From: Elusimicrobiota bacterium
GTDB lineage: Bacteria > Elusimicrobiota > Elusimicrobia > UBA1565
DNA length: 64,000 nucleotides
Assembly: GCA_041660925.1 (NCBI GenBank)
Contig: JBAZVI010000009.1
Location: 151,616 to 215,615, forward strand
Direction of reading: 5' to 3'
A program made the translations under genes and the position numbers. Positions 1 through 8,226 of the stretch are shown in pieces; positions within the stretch are counted from its first letter, which is position 1; each line of letters opens with the position of its first letter. Below the pieces are notes generated by a model, which had not been told where the DNA came from, ran no database searches, and saw only the letters and a list, made by a program, of their open reading frames with translations.

Positions 1-2
1 GG

Positions 3-698
3 ACCCTCCTCGTCGTGGACGATTTCGGCACGTCACGCGCTCCCTGCGACTGGCTCCTGAGCAGCCATGTCTATGCCCCGGGCCTCGACTTCCATGCGAC
101 GGCCGCCGCAGGACTCCTCATCGGGCCGAAGTTCCACCTCATGCGGCGAGAATACTGGACGCCGGCCCGGCCGCGCCGGATCTCCGGCCGCATCCGGGAG
201 GTCCTCGTGACCCTGGGAGGAGGCGACGGCTGGGGCCTGGCGGAAAGGGTCGTCCGCGAACTCCTCGAGACCCTCCCCGCCGCGCGTCTCCACCTGCTCC
301 TCGGCCCCCTGGCACCGGAGACCCCTCCGTCCTTCCCCTCCCGGGTCGCGCTCCATCGTGGACTTTTGAACCTCCGCCCCCTGATCGAAGCCTGCGACGC
401 CGCGTTGACCGCGGGCGGCCAGATGCTCTATGAGCTGGCGTTCGCCGGCACCCCGACGGTCGCGCTGAACCTCGGACGCGACCAGAACGGGAACATCGCT
501 GGGATGACCGCAGCCGGTGCGACGCTGTCCGTCGGGCAGCCCGATATGCGGGGCTTCCTTCCGCGCCTGCGCGCCGCCTTCCGGAAGCTCGACCGGAGCC
601 CGCGTCTGCGCCGCGAACTCGGAGCCCGCGCGGGACGCATCCTCGACGGCCAGGGAGCGCGGCGCGTGGCCCGTCTCCTTCTGGAGGACCGTCCGTGA
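3..698 (+). CDS. pseG: PseG/SpsG-like UDP-sugar hydrolase, 5' end cut by window
   Basis: The C-terminal two-thirds of a GT-B-fold nucleotide-sugar hydrolase of the PseG family, which removes UDP from 2,4-diacetamido-2,4,6-trideoxy-altropyranose in CMP-pseudaminic acid synthesis. The frame is open from base 3. The first visible residues, TLLVVDDFGTSRAPCDWLL, match the internal 'vVIDD...cDlLL' segment of PseG, so the GTG at base 15 is an internal Val codon and not the start. A glycine-rich TLGGGDGWG loop and the AGGQMLYELAFAGTPTVAL segment followed by a DQN are the nucleotide-binding parts of the C-terminal domain. The stop overlaps the next start by 4 bp (GTGA), and that next gene is a NeuB/PseI-type synthase, the following pathway step. 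The family call is firm; pseudaminate rather than another nonulosonate is inferred. Confidence 0.82.
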   Translation, partial: TLLVVDDFGTSRAPCDWLLSSHVYAPGLDFHATAAAGLLIGPKFHLMRREYWTPARPRRISGRIREVLVTLGGGDGWGLAERVVRELLETLPAARLHLLLGPLAPETPPSFPSRVALHRGLLNLRPLIEACDAALTAGGQMLYELAFAGTPTVALNLGRDQNGNIAGMTAAGATLSVGQPDMRGFLPRLRAAFRKLDRSPRLRRELGARAGRILDGQGARRVARLLLEDRP

Positions 699-1705
699 AC
701 GCCCTGCGCATCGGTCGACGCACGGTCGGCCCGGGACGCCCCTGTTACGTCATCGCCGAGATCGGTTCCAACCACGACGGCAAGCTCGCGCAGGCGCTGA
801 GGATGATCGCCGTCGCGGCGAAGATGGGCGCCGACGCGGTGAAGTTCCAGTGCCTCGATTACGACCGGATGTACGCGCACCGGGACGCGACGCTCCTGCG
901 CCTCTTCCGCCGCATCCGTCTGGACGAGGCATGGCTCCCGAAGCTCAAGGCCTGCGCCGACCGCCACGGCGTCGAGTTCCTCGCCAGCCCCTGCTACCTC
1001 GAGGCGGTCCCGCTCCTGGAGCGCGTCGGTGCGCGGCTCTACAAGATCGCCTCCCCGCAGACCCTCGCCTTCCCCCAACTCGTCTCCGCCGTGGCCCGGA
1101 CCGGCAAGCCGGTCGTCATCTCGACCGGATACTGTGAAGACGAGGCCGTGACGCGCGCCGTGAGGCTCTGCCGGAGGGAGGGCAACCGCCGCTACGCGCT
1201 TCTTCACTGCGTCTCCAGCTATCCGACCACGCCGCGGGACGCCCAGCTGCGGGTCATGGACGCACTTCGGCAGCGCTTCCGCTGTCCGGTAGGCCTCTCG
1301 GACCACTCCCTGGGCACGACCCTCGCGACTGCGGCCGCGGCGCGCGGCGCCTGCATCATCGAGAAGCACTTCACGCTCGACCGGCGCCTGCGCGGTCCCG
1401 ATCATGCGTTCGCCGCCGAGCCCGAGGAACTCCGCGCCCTCGTGCGCGCCGTCCGCGACGTGGAAGCGGCTCTCTCCGCGCCCGGCCGGATACTGCTCCC
1501 CGCGGAAGAGCGCGCCGCGCGCGGTCTACACTACCGGATCCTCGCCGCGCGGCCCATCACGGCGGGAGCGCCCGTTCGGCCGCCCTTCGTCTACCGCCGG
1601 GCGCCCGCGGGGATCGCGGCCGCCGACGAACCCCGCCTGAGCGGCCGCGTCAGCGCCCGTGACATCCGCGCAGGGAGCATCCTGCACTGGGAGGACCTCC
1701 GATGA
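695..1705 (+). CDS. pseI: NeuB-family nonulosonic acid synthase (PseI-like)
   Basis: Condenses phosphoenolpyruvate with a 6-carbon amino sugar to give a 9-carbon nonulosonic acid. The 336-residue length is normal for NeuB/PseI. Motifs in order are IAEIGSNHDG (about residues 20-29), the KFQ of the TIM barrel (about 56-58), LLHCVSSYP, GLSDHS and IEKHFTLDR, followed by a C-terminal SAF/antifreeze-like domain (about 275-336). It starts with GTG overlapping the stop of the PseG-like gene, so the hydrolase product would feed this enzyme directly. It is one of three NeuB homologues in the window. The PseG neighbour favours pseudaminic acid, but substrate specificity cannot be read from sequence alone. 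Confidence 0.85.
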   Translation: MNALRIGRRTVGPGRPCYVIAEIGSNHDGKLAQALRMIAVAAKMGADAVKFQCLDYDRMYAHRDATLLRLFRRIRLDEAWLPKLKACADRHGVEFLASPCYLEAVPLLERVGARLYKIASPQTLAFPQLVSAVARTGKPVVISTGYCEDEAVTRAVRLCRREGNRRYALLHCVSSYPTTPRDAQLRVMDALRQRFRCPVGLSDHSLGTTLATAAAARGACIIEKHFTLDRRLRGPDHAFAAEPEELRALVRAVRDVEAALSAPGRILLPAEERAARGLHYRILAARPITAGAPVRPPFVYRRAPAGIAAADEPRLSGRVSARDIRAGSILHWEDLR

Positions 1706-2913
1706 GTCCCCGCCGCCTGCTCGTGATCGCCTCCGGATGGGAACAGACGCCTCTCATCGAGACCGCGCGCCGCATGGGTTGCTGGATCCTGGCGACGAAC
1801 GCCTCGGAGGCGGGCGCGGAAGGATTCGTCCACGCCGACGCGACCGCGGTCATCGATTCCCGGGACCTCCCCGGCATGCTCCGCCTCGCGCAGGAACACC
1901 GCATCGACGCCGTCGTCTCGGACCAATGTGATTATTCCCTCTACGCCGCCGCCTGGCTGGGAGAACAGCTCGGCCTCCCCGCCGTTAGGCTGGACGCCGC
2001 CCAGGGCGTCACGAACAAGCTGGAGATGCGCCGTCGCGTCGCGCAGGACCCGTCGGTCCTCCAGCCGAAGTTCCACGGCTGCATGAGCTGGGACCAGATC
2101 GAGGCGGCGGCGGCCGACGTCGGCTACCCGCTCATCGTCAAGCCCGTCGACAATCGCGGAAACTTCGGCGTCAACCGCGTGGACTCCCCCGAGGAGCTCC
2201 GCTCCGCCTGGCTGGAGGCGGTCGCGCACTCCCATTCCCGCATCGTGCTGATCGAAGAGTTCATCGAAGGCCTGCTCACCACGGTCGAGGGCGTCTTCCT
2301 TCGGCGGGGGGAATACCGGACGCTCGCGGCCAGTTGGAAGAAGATGCTGGGCGGACGAAAGCGCGTTGCCATGGAGCTGATCTACGACACCGAGCACATC
2401 CGAAAGGAGCTGCCGGCCCTGCTGGCCGCCAACGAGGCGGCGACCCGGGCCCTGGGGCTGGATTTCGGCGCGACGCACGGCGAATTCATGATCGACTCCC
2501 GCGGACGGCCCTACCTCATCGAGACGCACAACCGCGGCGGCGGCGTGCACATCTTCAGCCGCATCTGCCCGGCCCTCTCCGGCTTCGACACCAACGCGCA
2601 CCTGGTCCGCTGCGCGCTGGGGGCCCCCCCGGCGGCCGTCGAGCCCGGGTTCATGCGCCACGGCTCCGCCGTGCTGAGCTTCTTCCAGTTCGAACCCGGC
2701 CGCGTGCGCGGCTGGTGCGGCGAGGAGGAAGTCTCCCGCGACCCCCGCGTCCTCCAGTTCCGCATGCTCATCAAGAAGGGACAGGACGTCCAGCCGATCG
2801 TCGGCGATGCGTTCCGCCACGCCTCCATCATCGTGCACGACGAAAGCCATGCCGCCTGCGAGCGGACCCTCGACGAGTTGCGCCGGCGCATCACCGTGGA
2901 GTACGCGTCGTGA
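1702..2913 (+). CDS. ATP-grasp ligase (carbamoyl-phosphate-synthase-like)
   Basis: A 403-residue ATP-grasp protein. The N-terminal half looks like a pre-ATP-grasp Rossmann domain (LLVIASGWEQTPLIETARR, then a DAVVSDQCDYS segment). The central ATP-grasp part carries YPLIVKPVDNRGNFGV, a typical ATP-binding Lys strand and glycine loop, and later IEEFIEG. The C-terminal part has FGATHGEFMIDSRGRPYLIE and a THNRGGG metal-binding stretch. Such ligases join a carboxylate to an amine through an acyl phosphate. Next to nonulosonate genes it may add an amino acid or other acyl group to the sugar amine, which is inference. It overlaps its neighbours by 4 bp on both sides, so it is part of the same operon. 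The acceptor and the acid are unknown. Confidence 0.8.
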   Translation: MSPRRLLVIASGWEQTPLIETARRMGCWILATNASEAGAEGFVHADATAVIDSRDLPGMLRLAQEHRIDAVVSDQCDYSLYAAAWLGEQLGLPAVRLDAAQGVTNKLEMRRRVAQDPSVLQPKFHGCMSWDQIEAAAADVGYPLIVKPVDNRGNFGVNRVDSPEELRSAWLEAVAHSHSRIVLIEEFIEGLLTTVEGVFLRRGEYRTLAASWKKMLGGRKRVAMELIYDTEHIRKELPALLAANEAATRALGLDFGATHGEFMIDSRGRPYLIETHNRGGGVHIFSRICPALSGFDTNAHLVRCALGAPPAAVEPGFMRHGSAVLSFFQFEPGRVRGWCGEEEVSRDPRVLQFRMLIKKGQDVQPIVGDAFRHASIIVHDESHAACERTLDELRRRITVEYAS

Positions 2914-3584
2914 CCATCGACAAGGCCGCCGTCGCCCGGATCAACCGGCAGACCGTCGATCGCTACGACCGCCGCCTCTCCGAAAAGGGCCCGGGAGCGT
3001 ACGCGCTGGGCTGGGGGAAGAAGCGGTATCAGACCAAGCGCTTCTTCGACCTCCTGCACGCCCTCCCGGCCGCGGAATGGCGCGGCCGCAGCGTGCTCGA
3101 CGTCGGCTGCGGCCTGGCCGACCTGTACCCATTCCTGCGCCGACGCGGAGTGCTCCTGCGCTCGTACCGCGGGGCGGACATCAATCCGCGTCTGCTGGAA
3201 ATCGCCGAAGGACGATATCCCGACTGCCGATTCGAAGAACGGGACATCATGCTCGCGCCGTACCGGAACCCGGTCGCCGACATCGTCGTCTCCCTGGGCG
3301 TGATCAACTTCAAGACCCCCGGACACGCGGCCTATACCCGGGAATTCATCCGCCGAACGTTCGCCGCGGCCCGCCGGATACTCGTCCTCAACGCGATCTC
3401 CGACGTGCACAACGACGATTATCCCCGCGAGGATTTCATCCATTACCATGCTCCGGCCGCGATTCTGTCTTTCGCGCAGACCCTGACGCCGTTCTGCTCT
3501 CTCATACACGACTACGAAGGGCTGCCCCAGCACGAATTCATGCTCGTCATGCGCAGGCGCCCGAAGGAGACCGATGCGCTCTAG
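2910..3584 (+). CDS. class I SAM-dependent methyltransferase
   Basis: A 224-residue Rossmann-fold methyltransferase. SAM-binding motif I is VLDVGCGLADLYPFL (about residues 62-76), with an acidic residue after the next strand (GADINPRLLEIAEG). The start is GTG at the 4-bp GTGA overlap with the ATP-grasp gene; an open frame continues further upstream but runs through the ATP-grasp coding region. The 3' end overlaps the following amidohydrolase gene by 11 bp. A role in methylating a nonulosonic acid or its precursor is inferred only from operon position. It is unrelated to the methyltransferases at 26811 and 38089 beyond the shared fold. Confidence 0.8.
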   Translation: MTIDKAAVARINRQTVDRYDRRLSEKGPGAYALGWGKKRYQTKRFFDLLHALPAAEWRGRSVLDVGCGLADLYPFLRRRGVLLRSYRGADINPRLLEIAEGRYPDCRFEERDIMLAPYRNPVADIVVSLGVINFKTPGHAAYTREFIRRTFAAARRILVLNAISDVHNDDYPREDFIHYHAPAAILSFAQTLTPFCSLIHDYEGLPQHEFMLVMRRRPKETDAL

Positions 3585-4386
3585 CTCCCGGCGGCGCCCC
3601 CCGCCCCTCGCCGACATGCACGCACACATCCTTGAGCGCGCCGATACCGCGGCGGAGATGCGCGTCGCGGACCGTCCGGACTTCCCGGCCCTCGTTTCGG
3701 CGCTCGAGCTCCGACTGGGAGCGCGCGGCGTCGTCCGAGCCCTGGTCCACCTCCTCGACGGCCGCGTCATCGGACGGCCGCTGCCTCCCTCGCGCCGGCT
3801 GGCCTTCACGGCCCTCCTCGATTTCCGCACCGCGCGCGCGGAGGAGTCGGTCCGGAGGGCCCGCCGCGGCGGGCTGGCCGGTCTCAAACTCCTTCCCTAC
3901 GAGCAGAAGATCCGTCCGGCGGACTATCCCACCATCCTCCGCGCGGCCCGCGAGACACAGCGCCAGAAGATGTTCCTGGTCCTATGCTCAACCTTCGGCA
4001 GCCGGAGCCTCTACGAACACGACGCCCTGGCCCTGGCGTCCCATCTCCTTCAGAAGGGATATGCCGCGCCGCTCATCCTCGCCCATGCGGGCGGCTGCCG
4101 CGTCCGGGAAGCCTATCTCCTGATGGACGACGCGCCCAACGTCTACATCGACACCTCCTTCACCACGACCTACTGGAAAGGGAGCGGCGTCATCGACGAT
4201 CTCGCCCATCTCATACGGCGCTTCCCTGACCGATGTTTCTTCGGCTCCGACTCCCCCGGCGTGCCCTGGGAAGAGGCGTTGCGGGACGCCCAGCCGCTCC
4301 TTCGGAGACTCCCGGCCTCCGTGCGCCGCAAGCTCCTGCACGACAACGCCGCCGAGTTCCTGAGACAGAGGAGTCCCGCACGATGA
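3574..4386 (+). CDS. amidohydrolase-2 family TIM-barrel hydrolase
   Basis: A 270-residue metal-dependent hydrolase of the amidohydrolase-2 type. The N-terminal DMHAHI (His16, His18) is the first metal-binding motif. HAGGCRVREAYLLMDDAPN followed by a YIDTS strand, and CFFGSDSPGV near the C-terminus, supply the later His and Asp ligands on barrel strands. Family members are hydrolases or decarboxylases of small cyclic or aromatic substrates. The context, between a methyltransferase and a GNAT acetyltransferase in a nonulosonate operon, suggests a sugar-tailoring or deacylating step, but no substrate can be named. It overlaps the upstream gene by 11 bp and the downstream gene by 4 bp. Confidence 0.72.
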   Translation: MRSSSRRRPPPLADMHAHILERADTAAEMRVADRPDFPALVSALELRLGARGVVRALVHLLDGRVIGRPLPPSRRLAFTALLDFRTARAEESVRRARRGGLAGLKLLPYEQKIRPADYPTILRAARETQRQKMFLVLCSTFGSRSLYEHDALALASHLLQKGYAAPLILAHAGGCRVREAYLLMDDAPNVYIDTSFTTTYWKGSGVIDDLAHLIRRFPDRCFFGSDSPGVPWEEALRDAQPLLRRLPASVRRKLLHDNAAEFLRQRSPAR

Positions 4387-4877
4387 GCAGGCGCCCGCGC
4401 CGCGCCGAGCCGAGGCCTCTCCCCCTGCGCCCGGCGACCCTCGCCGACGGCGCCGCCCTCCTCCTCTGGCGCAACGACCCGACCGCCTACCGCTTCTTCT
4501 TCCATGCGCGGCCGGTCGCCTCGGCAGAACACGCCGACTGGCTCCGCGCCCGGCTGCTCGATCCCCGCACGCGCCTCTTCATGCTTCTCGACCCGAAGAG
4601 GCGTCCTCTGGGCCAGATCCGCCTGGACCTCGGACGACGCGGTCTGGCCGAGGTGAGCCTGTCGCTCGCGCCCGAAGCGCGCGGCCGCGGCCTGGGACCC
4701 CGCGCCATCGCCGGCGCGACCGCCCGCGCGCGCCGTCTCGGGATCCGTAGACTGCTCGCGCACACGCGGGCCGACAATCTTCCATCGACCCTCGCCTTCC
4801 TCAAGGCGGGTTATCAGTTCGTCCGCCGCCTGCGGCGCGGCGGATACGACTACTACCGGCTCGAGAGGGCTCCATGA
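4383..4877 (+). CDS. GNAT-family N-acetyltransferase (PseH/RimJ-like)
   Basis: A 164-residue GNAT enzyme. It begins LRPATLADGAALLLWRNDP, the usual RimJ/PseH-type first strand and helix, and contains the acetyl-CoA pyrophosphate loop in LAPEARGRGLGPRAI (Q/RxxGxG-like) and a C-terminal NLPSTLAFLKAGYQ segment. In pseudaminate synthesis PseH acetylates the 4-amino group just before PseG acts, so with PseG and PseI close by this is a reasonable PseH candidate. That assignment is inferred from context. The ATG lies in an ATGA overlap with the amidohydrolase stop, and the gene overlaps the deacetylase gene downstream by 4 bp. Confidence 0.78.
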   Translation: MSRRPRRAEPRPLPLRPATLADGAALLLWRNDPTAYRFFFHARPVASAEHADWLRARLLDPRTRLFMLLDPKRRPLGQIRLDLGRRGLAEVSLSLAPEARGRGLGPRAIAGATARARRLGIRRLLAHTRADNLPSTLAFLKAGYQFVRRLRRGGYDYYRLERAP

Positions 4878-5557
4878 GAATCCCCCGCGTCCTTGTCGTG
4901 GCTGCGCATCCCGACGACGAAGTCCTCGGCTGCGGAGGGACCATCGCGCGCCGCTGCGCCGAAGGCGCCGAGGTCCGCATCCTCCTCCTGGGAGAGGGTC
5001 CGTTCTCCCGCCGGGGCCCGCGGCCCGGCAAGAAGTCTCTCGAGAGCGTGCGCGCCCAGGCCCGCCGGGCCGCCGCCGCACTCGGGGCGGCCCGCGTCGA
5101 CTTCCTCGGGCTGCCGGACAACCAGTTCGACGCCGTCCCGAGGTTGCGGATCATCCAGGCTATCGAGCGGGCCGTCGAGAGGTTCCGGCCGGAGACGATC
5201 CTGACCCACTCCACCGCGGACCTGAACATCGACCATCGGATCGCCGCCGAGGCCGTGCGCACGGCCTTCCGGCCTCTCCCCGGGGCGACTGTGCGCGAGA
5301 TCCTCGCCTTCGAGGTCCCCTCCTCGACCGAATGGAGATTCGAGCCGGCCCGCGCGTTCTCCCCCTCCGTGTTCATCTCCATCCAGAGCCACCTCGAGAC
5401 GAAACTCGCGGCCCTGCGCGCCTACGCGGGAGAACTCCGCCCCTTCCCTCATCCGCGCTCGCGGGAGCTCGTCGAAGCGCTGGCCGCGGTACGCGGCTCT
5501 CAAGCCGGCTTCTCCTCCGCAGAAGCGTTCGAGCTGGTGAGGAGCATCGTCCCGTGA
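4874..5557 (+). CDS. PIG-L/LmbE family deacetylase
   Basis: A 227-residue zinc-dependent N-deacetylase. The hallmark AHPDDE lies at residues 11-16, and the third metal ligand is in HSTADLNIDH (112-121). The length and the N-terminal Rossmann-like start (RVLVVAAHPDDEVLGCGG) are typical of PIG-L enzymes that remove acetyl groups from GlcNAc-type substrates. In this operon it could free an amine of a nonulosonic acid or precursor so that the upstream ATP-grasp or GNAT enzyme can re-acylate it; this is inference. ATGA overlap with the preceding gene. A 40-bp gap follows, one of the few in this run. Confidence 0.88.
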   Translation: MRIPRVLVVAAHPDDEVLGCGGTIARRCAEGAEVRILLLGEGPFSRRGPRPGKKSLESVRAQARRAAAALGAARVDFLGLPDNQFDAVPRLRIIQAIERAVERFRPETILTHSTADLNIDHRIAAEAVRTAFRPLPGATVREILAFEVPSSTEWRFEPARAFSPSVFISIQSHLETKLAALRAYAGELRPFPHPRSRELVEALAAVRGSQAGFSSAEAFELVRSIVP

Positions 5558-5597
5558 CCCGTCTCCGCCGACGCGCCCGCACCGGGACGGGGGCGGC

Positions 5598-6389
5598 ATG
5601 AACGCCCACGGCATCCGGGTCATCGCCCGCCTGGACATCAAGGGCCCGAACCTCGTCAAGGGCATCCATCTCGAAGGCCTTCGCATCATCGGAGAACCCG
5701 GCCTATACGCGCGGCGCTATTACGAGCAGGGCGTCGACGAGTTGCTCTACATGGACATCGTGGCCAGCCTGTACGGCCGCAACAGCCTCACCGCGATCAT
5801 CGAGCGCGCCGCGCAGGATGTGTTCGTCCCCATGACGGTCGGCGGGGGCGTCCGCACTCTTGACGACGTGCGCGCGCTCCTTCGCGCAGGGGCGGACAAG
5901 GTCGCCGTCAACACCGCCGCGGTGCGCAATCCGGACTTCATCCGCGACGCCGCGCGGAGCTTCGGGAGCCAGTGCATCGTCGTCTCCATCGAGGCGAAGC
6001 TCCGCGGCCCCGACCACTGGGAGGTCCTGACCGACAACGGCCGCGAGCGCACCGGCCGCGACGCGGTCGAATGGGCGCGGGAAGCCGCCCGCCTCGGCGC
6101 TGGGGAGCTTCTCGTGACCTCGGTCGACCGCGAGGGCACGGGGAAAGGATATGACCTGGCGCTGACCCGGCTCATCTCCGCGCAGACGGAGATCCCCGTC
6201 ATCGCCTGCGGAGGTGCGGGGGAACCCGGCCACCTCGCCGACGCCGTCGAGACCGGCCGCGCGGACGCCGTCTGCGTGGCGAGTCTCCTTCACTATGAGC
6301 GACAGACCGTGTCCGGCCTGAAGCGGGCCCTGACCGCGCGCGGGATCCCCGTGCGCACGGAGGACGAGGCATGCCTCCCGCCGAGGTGA
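5598..6389 (+). CDS. hisF2: HisF-like cyclase-type subunit of sugar amidotransferase
   Basis: A 263-residue (beta-alpha)8 barrel of the HisF family: IARLDIKGPNLVKGIH (catalytic-type Asp13), VGGGVRTLDDV, VNTAAV, VTSVDREGTGKGYD and IACGGAG. It is followed by a HisH-like glutaminase and a PseA/WbpG-type enzyme, not by his genes. In Pseudomonas aeruginosa O-antigen synthesis the HisH2-HisF2 pair supplies ammonia to WbpG for acetamido-to-acetamidino conversion. Consistent with a non-histidine role, the second catalytic Asp of true HisF (in the VxxIDAK strand) is Glu here (VVSIEAK, Glu132). It overlaps the next gene by 19 bp. Confidence 0.86.
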   Translation: MNAHGIRVIARLDIKGPNLVKGIHLEGLRIIGEPGLYARRYYEQGVDELLYMDIVASLYGRNSLTAIIERAAQDVFVPMTVGGGVRTLDDVRALLRAGADKVAVNTAAVRNPDFIRDAARSFGSQCIVVSIEAKLRGPDHWEVLTDNGRERTGRDAVEWAREAARLGAGELLVTSVDREGTGKGYDLALTRLISAQTEIPVIACGGAGEPGHLADAVETGRADAVCVASLLHYERQTVSGLKRALTARGIPVRTEDEACLPPR

Positions 6390-7006
6390 CGGTGGCCGAC
6401 TACGGACTCGGGAATCTCCTGAGCATCCTGCGCGCCCTGCATCGGACCGGCTGCACCGCCGTCGCGTCCTCGGACCCCGAGGCACTCCGGAAGTCCGAAC
6501 GGCTCGTCCTGCCCGGCGTGGGGGCCTTCGGCGACGGCATGGCCGGCCTCCATGCCCGCGGGCTCGACGCCGCGGTGCGGGAGTTCCATCACACCGGCCG
6601 TCCGCTGCTCGGAATCTGCCTGGGGATGCAGCTGCTCCTCGACGAAGGCGACGAGTTCGGGGTCCATGCAGGTCTGCATCTCGTCCCCGGCCGCACGCGC
6701 CGCCTGCACGGCGGAGACGGCTTCAAGGTCCCCCACGTCGGCTGGAGCCCGGTGCGGCCCGTCGACGGCGCTCCCGGCTGGAGTGACCCATTGATGAAGG
6801 ACCTGGGGAACGCCCCCCAGTTTTATTTCGTGCATTCCTACTTCGCCGCACCCAGCGAGCCCGGCCATCGCCTCGGGGAGACCTCCTACGGCGAGGAGAC
6901 GTTCTGTTCCATCCTCCGTTCGGGCAGCCTGATCGGCTGCCAATTCCATCCGGAGAAGAGCGGGCCCGTCGGCCTGCGCCTGCTGGAGAATTTTCTCAGA
7001 CTCTGA
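6371..7006 (+). CDS. hisH2: HisH-like glutamine amidotransferase subunit
   Basis: A 211-residue class I glutaminase. The nucleophile elbow GICLGMQ carries Cys83, and QFHPEKS near the C-terminus supplies His193 and Glu195, so the triad is complete. The N-terminal DYGLGNLLSI matches HisH. It overlaps the HisF-like gene by 19 bp, which fits subunits of one heterodimer. The ammonia would travel through the HisF-like barrel to the PseA-like enzyme encoded 23 bp downstream. No other histidine-biosynthesis gene is present, so a role in amidinating a surface sugar is far likelier than histidine synthesis. Confidence 0.87.
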   Translation: MPPAEVTVADYGLGNLLSILRALHRTGCTAVASSDPEALRKSERLVLPGVGAFGDGMAGLHARGLDAAVREFHHTGRPLLGICLGMQLLLDEGDEFGVHAGLHLVPGRTRRLHGGDGFKVPHVGWSPVRPVDGAPGWSDPLMKDLGNAPQFYFVHSYFAAPSEPGHRLGETSYGEETFCSILRSGSLIGCQFHPEKSGPVGLRLLENFLRL

Positions 7007-7029
7007 AGCCGCCGACAGGAGACGAACCC

Positions 7030-8226
7030 ATGACGACGCCCTCTTCCGATAAGGACCGCTCCAAGCTCTCCGATCACCCCGTCACCCGCAAATACAATCT
7101 CCCTCTGGAGGTGAAGTACTGCGCGCGCTGCGTCATCTCCAACCAGCGGCCGCGCATCCATTTCGACGAGCATGGCGTCTGCAGCGCGTGCCGATTCGCC
7201 GAACACAAGCAGAAGGGGATCGACTGGACGAAGCGGGAGCATGAGCTCATCAAGCTCTGCGACCAGCATCGGAGCAAGGACGGCTCATGGGACGTCATCG
7301 TCCCCGCCAGCGGAGGGAAGGACTCGACCTTCGTCGCGCATCAGCTCAAATACAAATACGGCATGCATCCTTTGACTGTGACCTGGTCTCCCCATCTCTA
7401 CACCGACATCGGCTGGAAGAACTTCCAGAACTTCATCCATGTCGGCGGCCACGACAACATCCTGGGGACTCCCAACGGGCGCGTGCACCGCCAGATGACG
7501 AGACTCGCCTTCGAACACCTGGGAGACCCCTTCCAGCCCTTCATCTACGGGCAGAAGGCCTTCCCCATGCAGATGGCCGTCAAGCACGGAATCTCGCTGG
7601 TGATGTACGGCGAGGACGGGGAGGTCGAATACGGAGGAGACCGACACGCCGCCGACCGCTGCGGACATGACGCCTCCGGAGACCTCGTCAAGCACTATTT
7701 CTCCGGAGTCGGCCCGCTCGAATGGCTCAAGCACGGCATCGACCTCGCCGACCTCAAGTACTATCTCCCGCCCGACCAGAAGGCCTGCGAGCGCGCAGAC
7801 CTGAAGATCCGGTTCTTCGGCTACTACAAGAAATGGGTCCCGCAGGAGAACTACTATTACGCCGTCGAACAGACCGACTTCCAGGCCAACCCGGACGGGC
7901 GCTCCGAAGGGACCTACTCGAAATACGCCAGCCTGGATGACCGGCTCGACGGCTACCACTACTACCTGGGTTTCATCAAGTTCGGGATAGGCCGCACGAC
8001 CTCGGACGCCGCCCATGAGATCCGCGACGGCCACATCTCCCGCGAAGAGGGCGTCGCCCTGGTCCACCGCTACGACGGGGAATTTCCGAAGAAGCATTTC
8101 AAGGAGTTCCTCGAATACACGGGTCTCAGCGAAGCCCGCTTCTGGGAGGTCGTGGACGGCTTCCGCCCCCCTCACCTGTGGGAAAAAGCCGGGAACACCT
8201 GGAGATTGAAGTCCAGGGTCTCATGA
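7030..8226 (+). CDS. pseA: N-acetyl sugar amidotransferase (PseA/WbpG family)
   Basis: A 398-residue PP-loop ATP pyrophosphatase of the N-acetyl sugar amidotransferase family, which activates an N-acetyl group with ATP and replaces its oxygen with ammonia to give an acetamidino group. The PP-loop SGGKDS lies at residues 94-99. Two cysteine pairs (Cys31/Cys34 in YCARCV and Cys51/Cys54 in CSAC) form a zinc-ribbon-like N-terminus typical of WbpG/PseA. An AGGAG ribosome-binding site sits 8 bp before the ATG. Together with the two upstream genes it forms a complete ammonia-dependent amidination set, as known for wbpG-hisH2-hisF2. The natural substrate here is probably a nonulosonic acid, but this is inferred from context. 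Confidence 0.9.
   Translation: MTTPSSDKDRSKLSDHPVTRKYNLPLEVKYCARCVISNQRPRIHFDEHGVCSACRFAEHKQKGIDWTKREHELIKLCDQHRSKDGSWDVIVPASGGKDSTFVAHQLKYKYGMHPLTVTWSPHLYTDIGWKNFQNFIHVGGHDNILGTPNGRVHRQMTRLAFEHLGDPFQPFIYGQKAFPMQMAVKHGISLVMYGEDGEVEYGGDRHAADRCGHDASGDLVKHYFSGVGPLEWLKHGIDLADLKYYLPPDQKACERADLKIRFFGYYKKWVPQENYYYAVEQTDFQANPDGRSEGTYSKYASLDDRLDGYHYYLGFIKFGIGRTTSDAAHEIRDGHISREEGVALVHRYDGEFPKKHFKEFLEYTGLSEARFWEVVDGFRPPHLWEKAGNTWRLKSRVS

Noticed and set aside
15..17. GTG at base 15 as the start of the PseG-like gene
   Set aside because: The frame is open to the window edge and this Val is in the middle of a conserved internal strand, so the gene is cut by the window and does not start here.
5598..7006. 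Histidine-biosynthesis genes hisF and hisH
   Set aside because: No other his gene is nearby, the HisF-like catalytic Asp is Glu, and a PseA/WbpG gene follows. A sugar-amidination role explains the context better.
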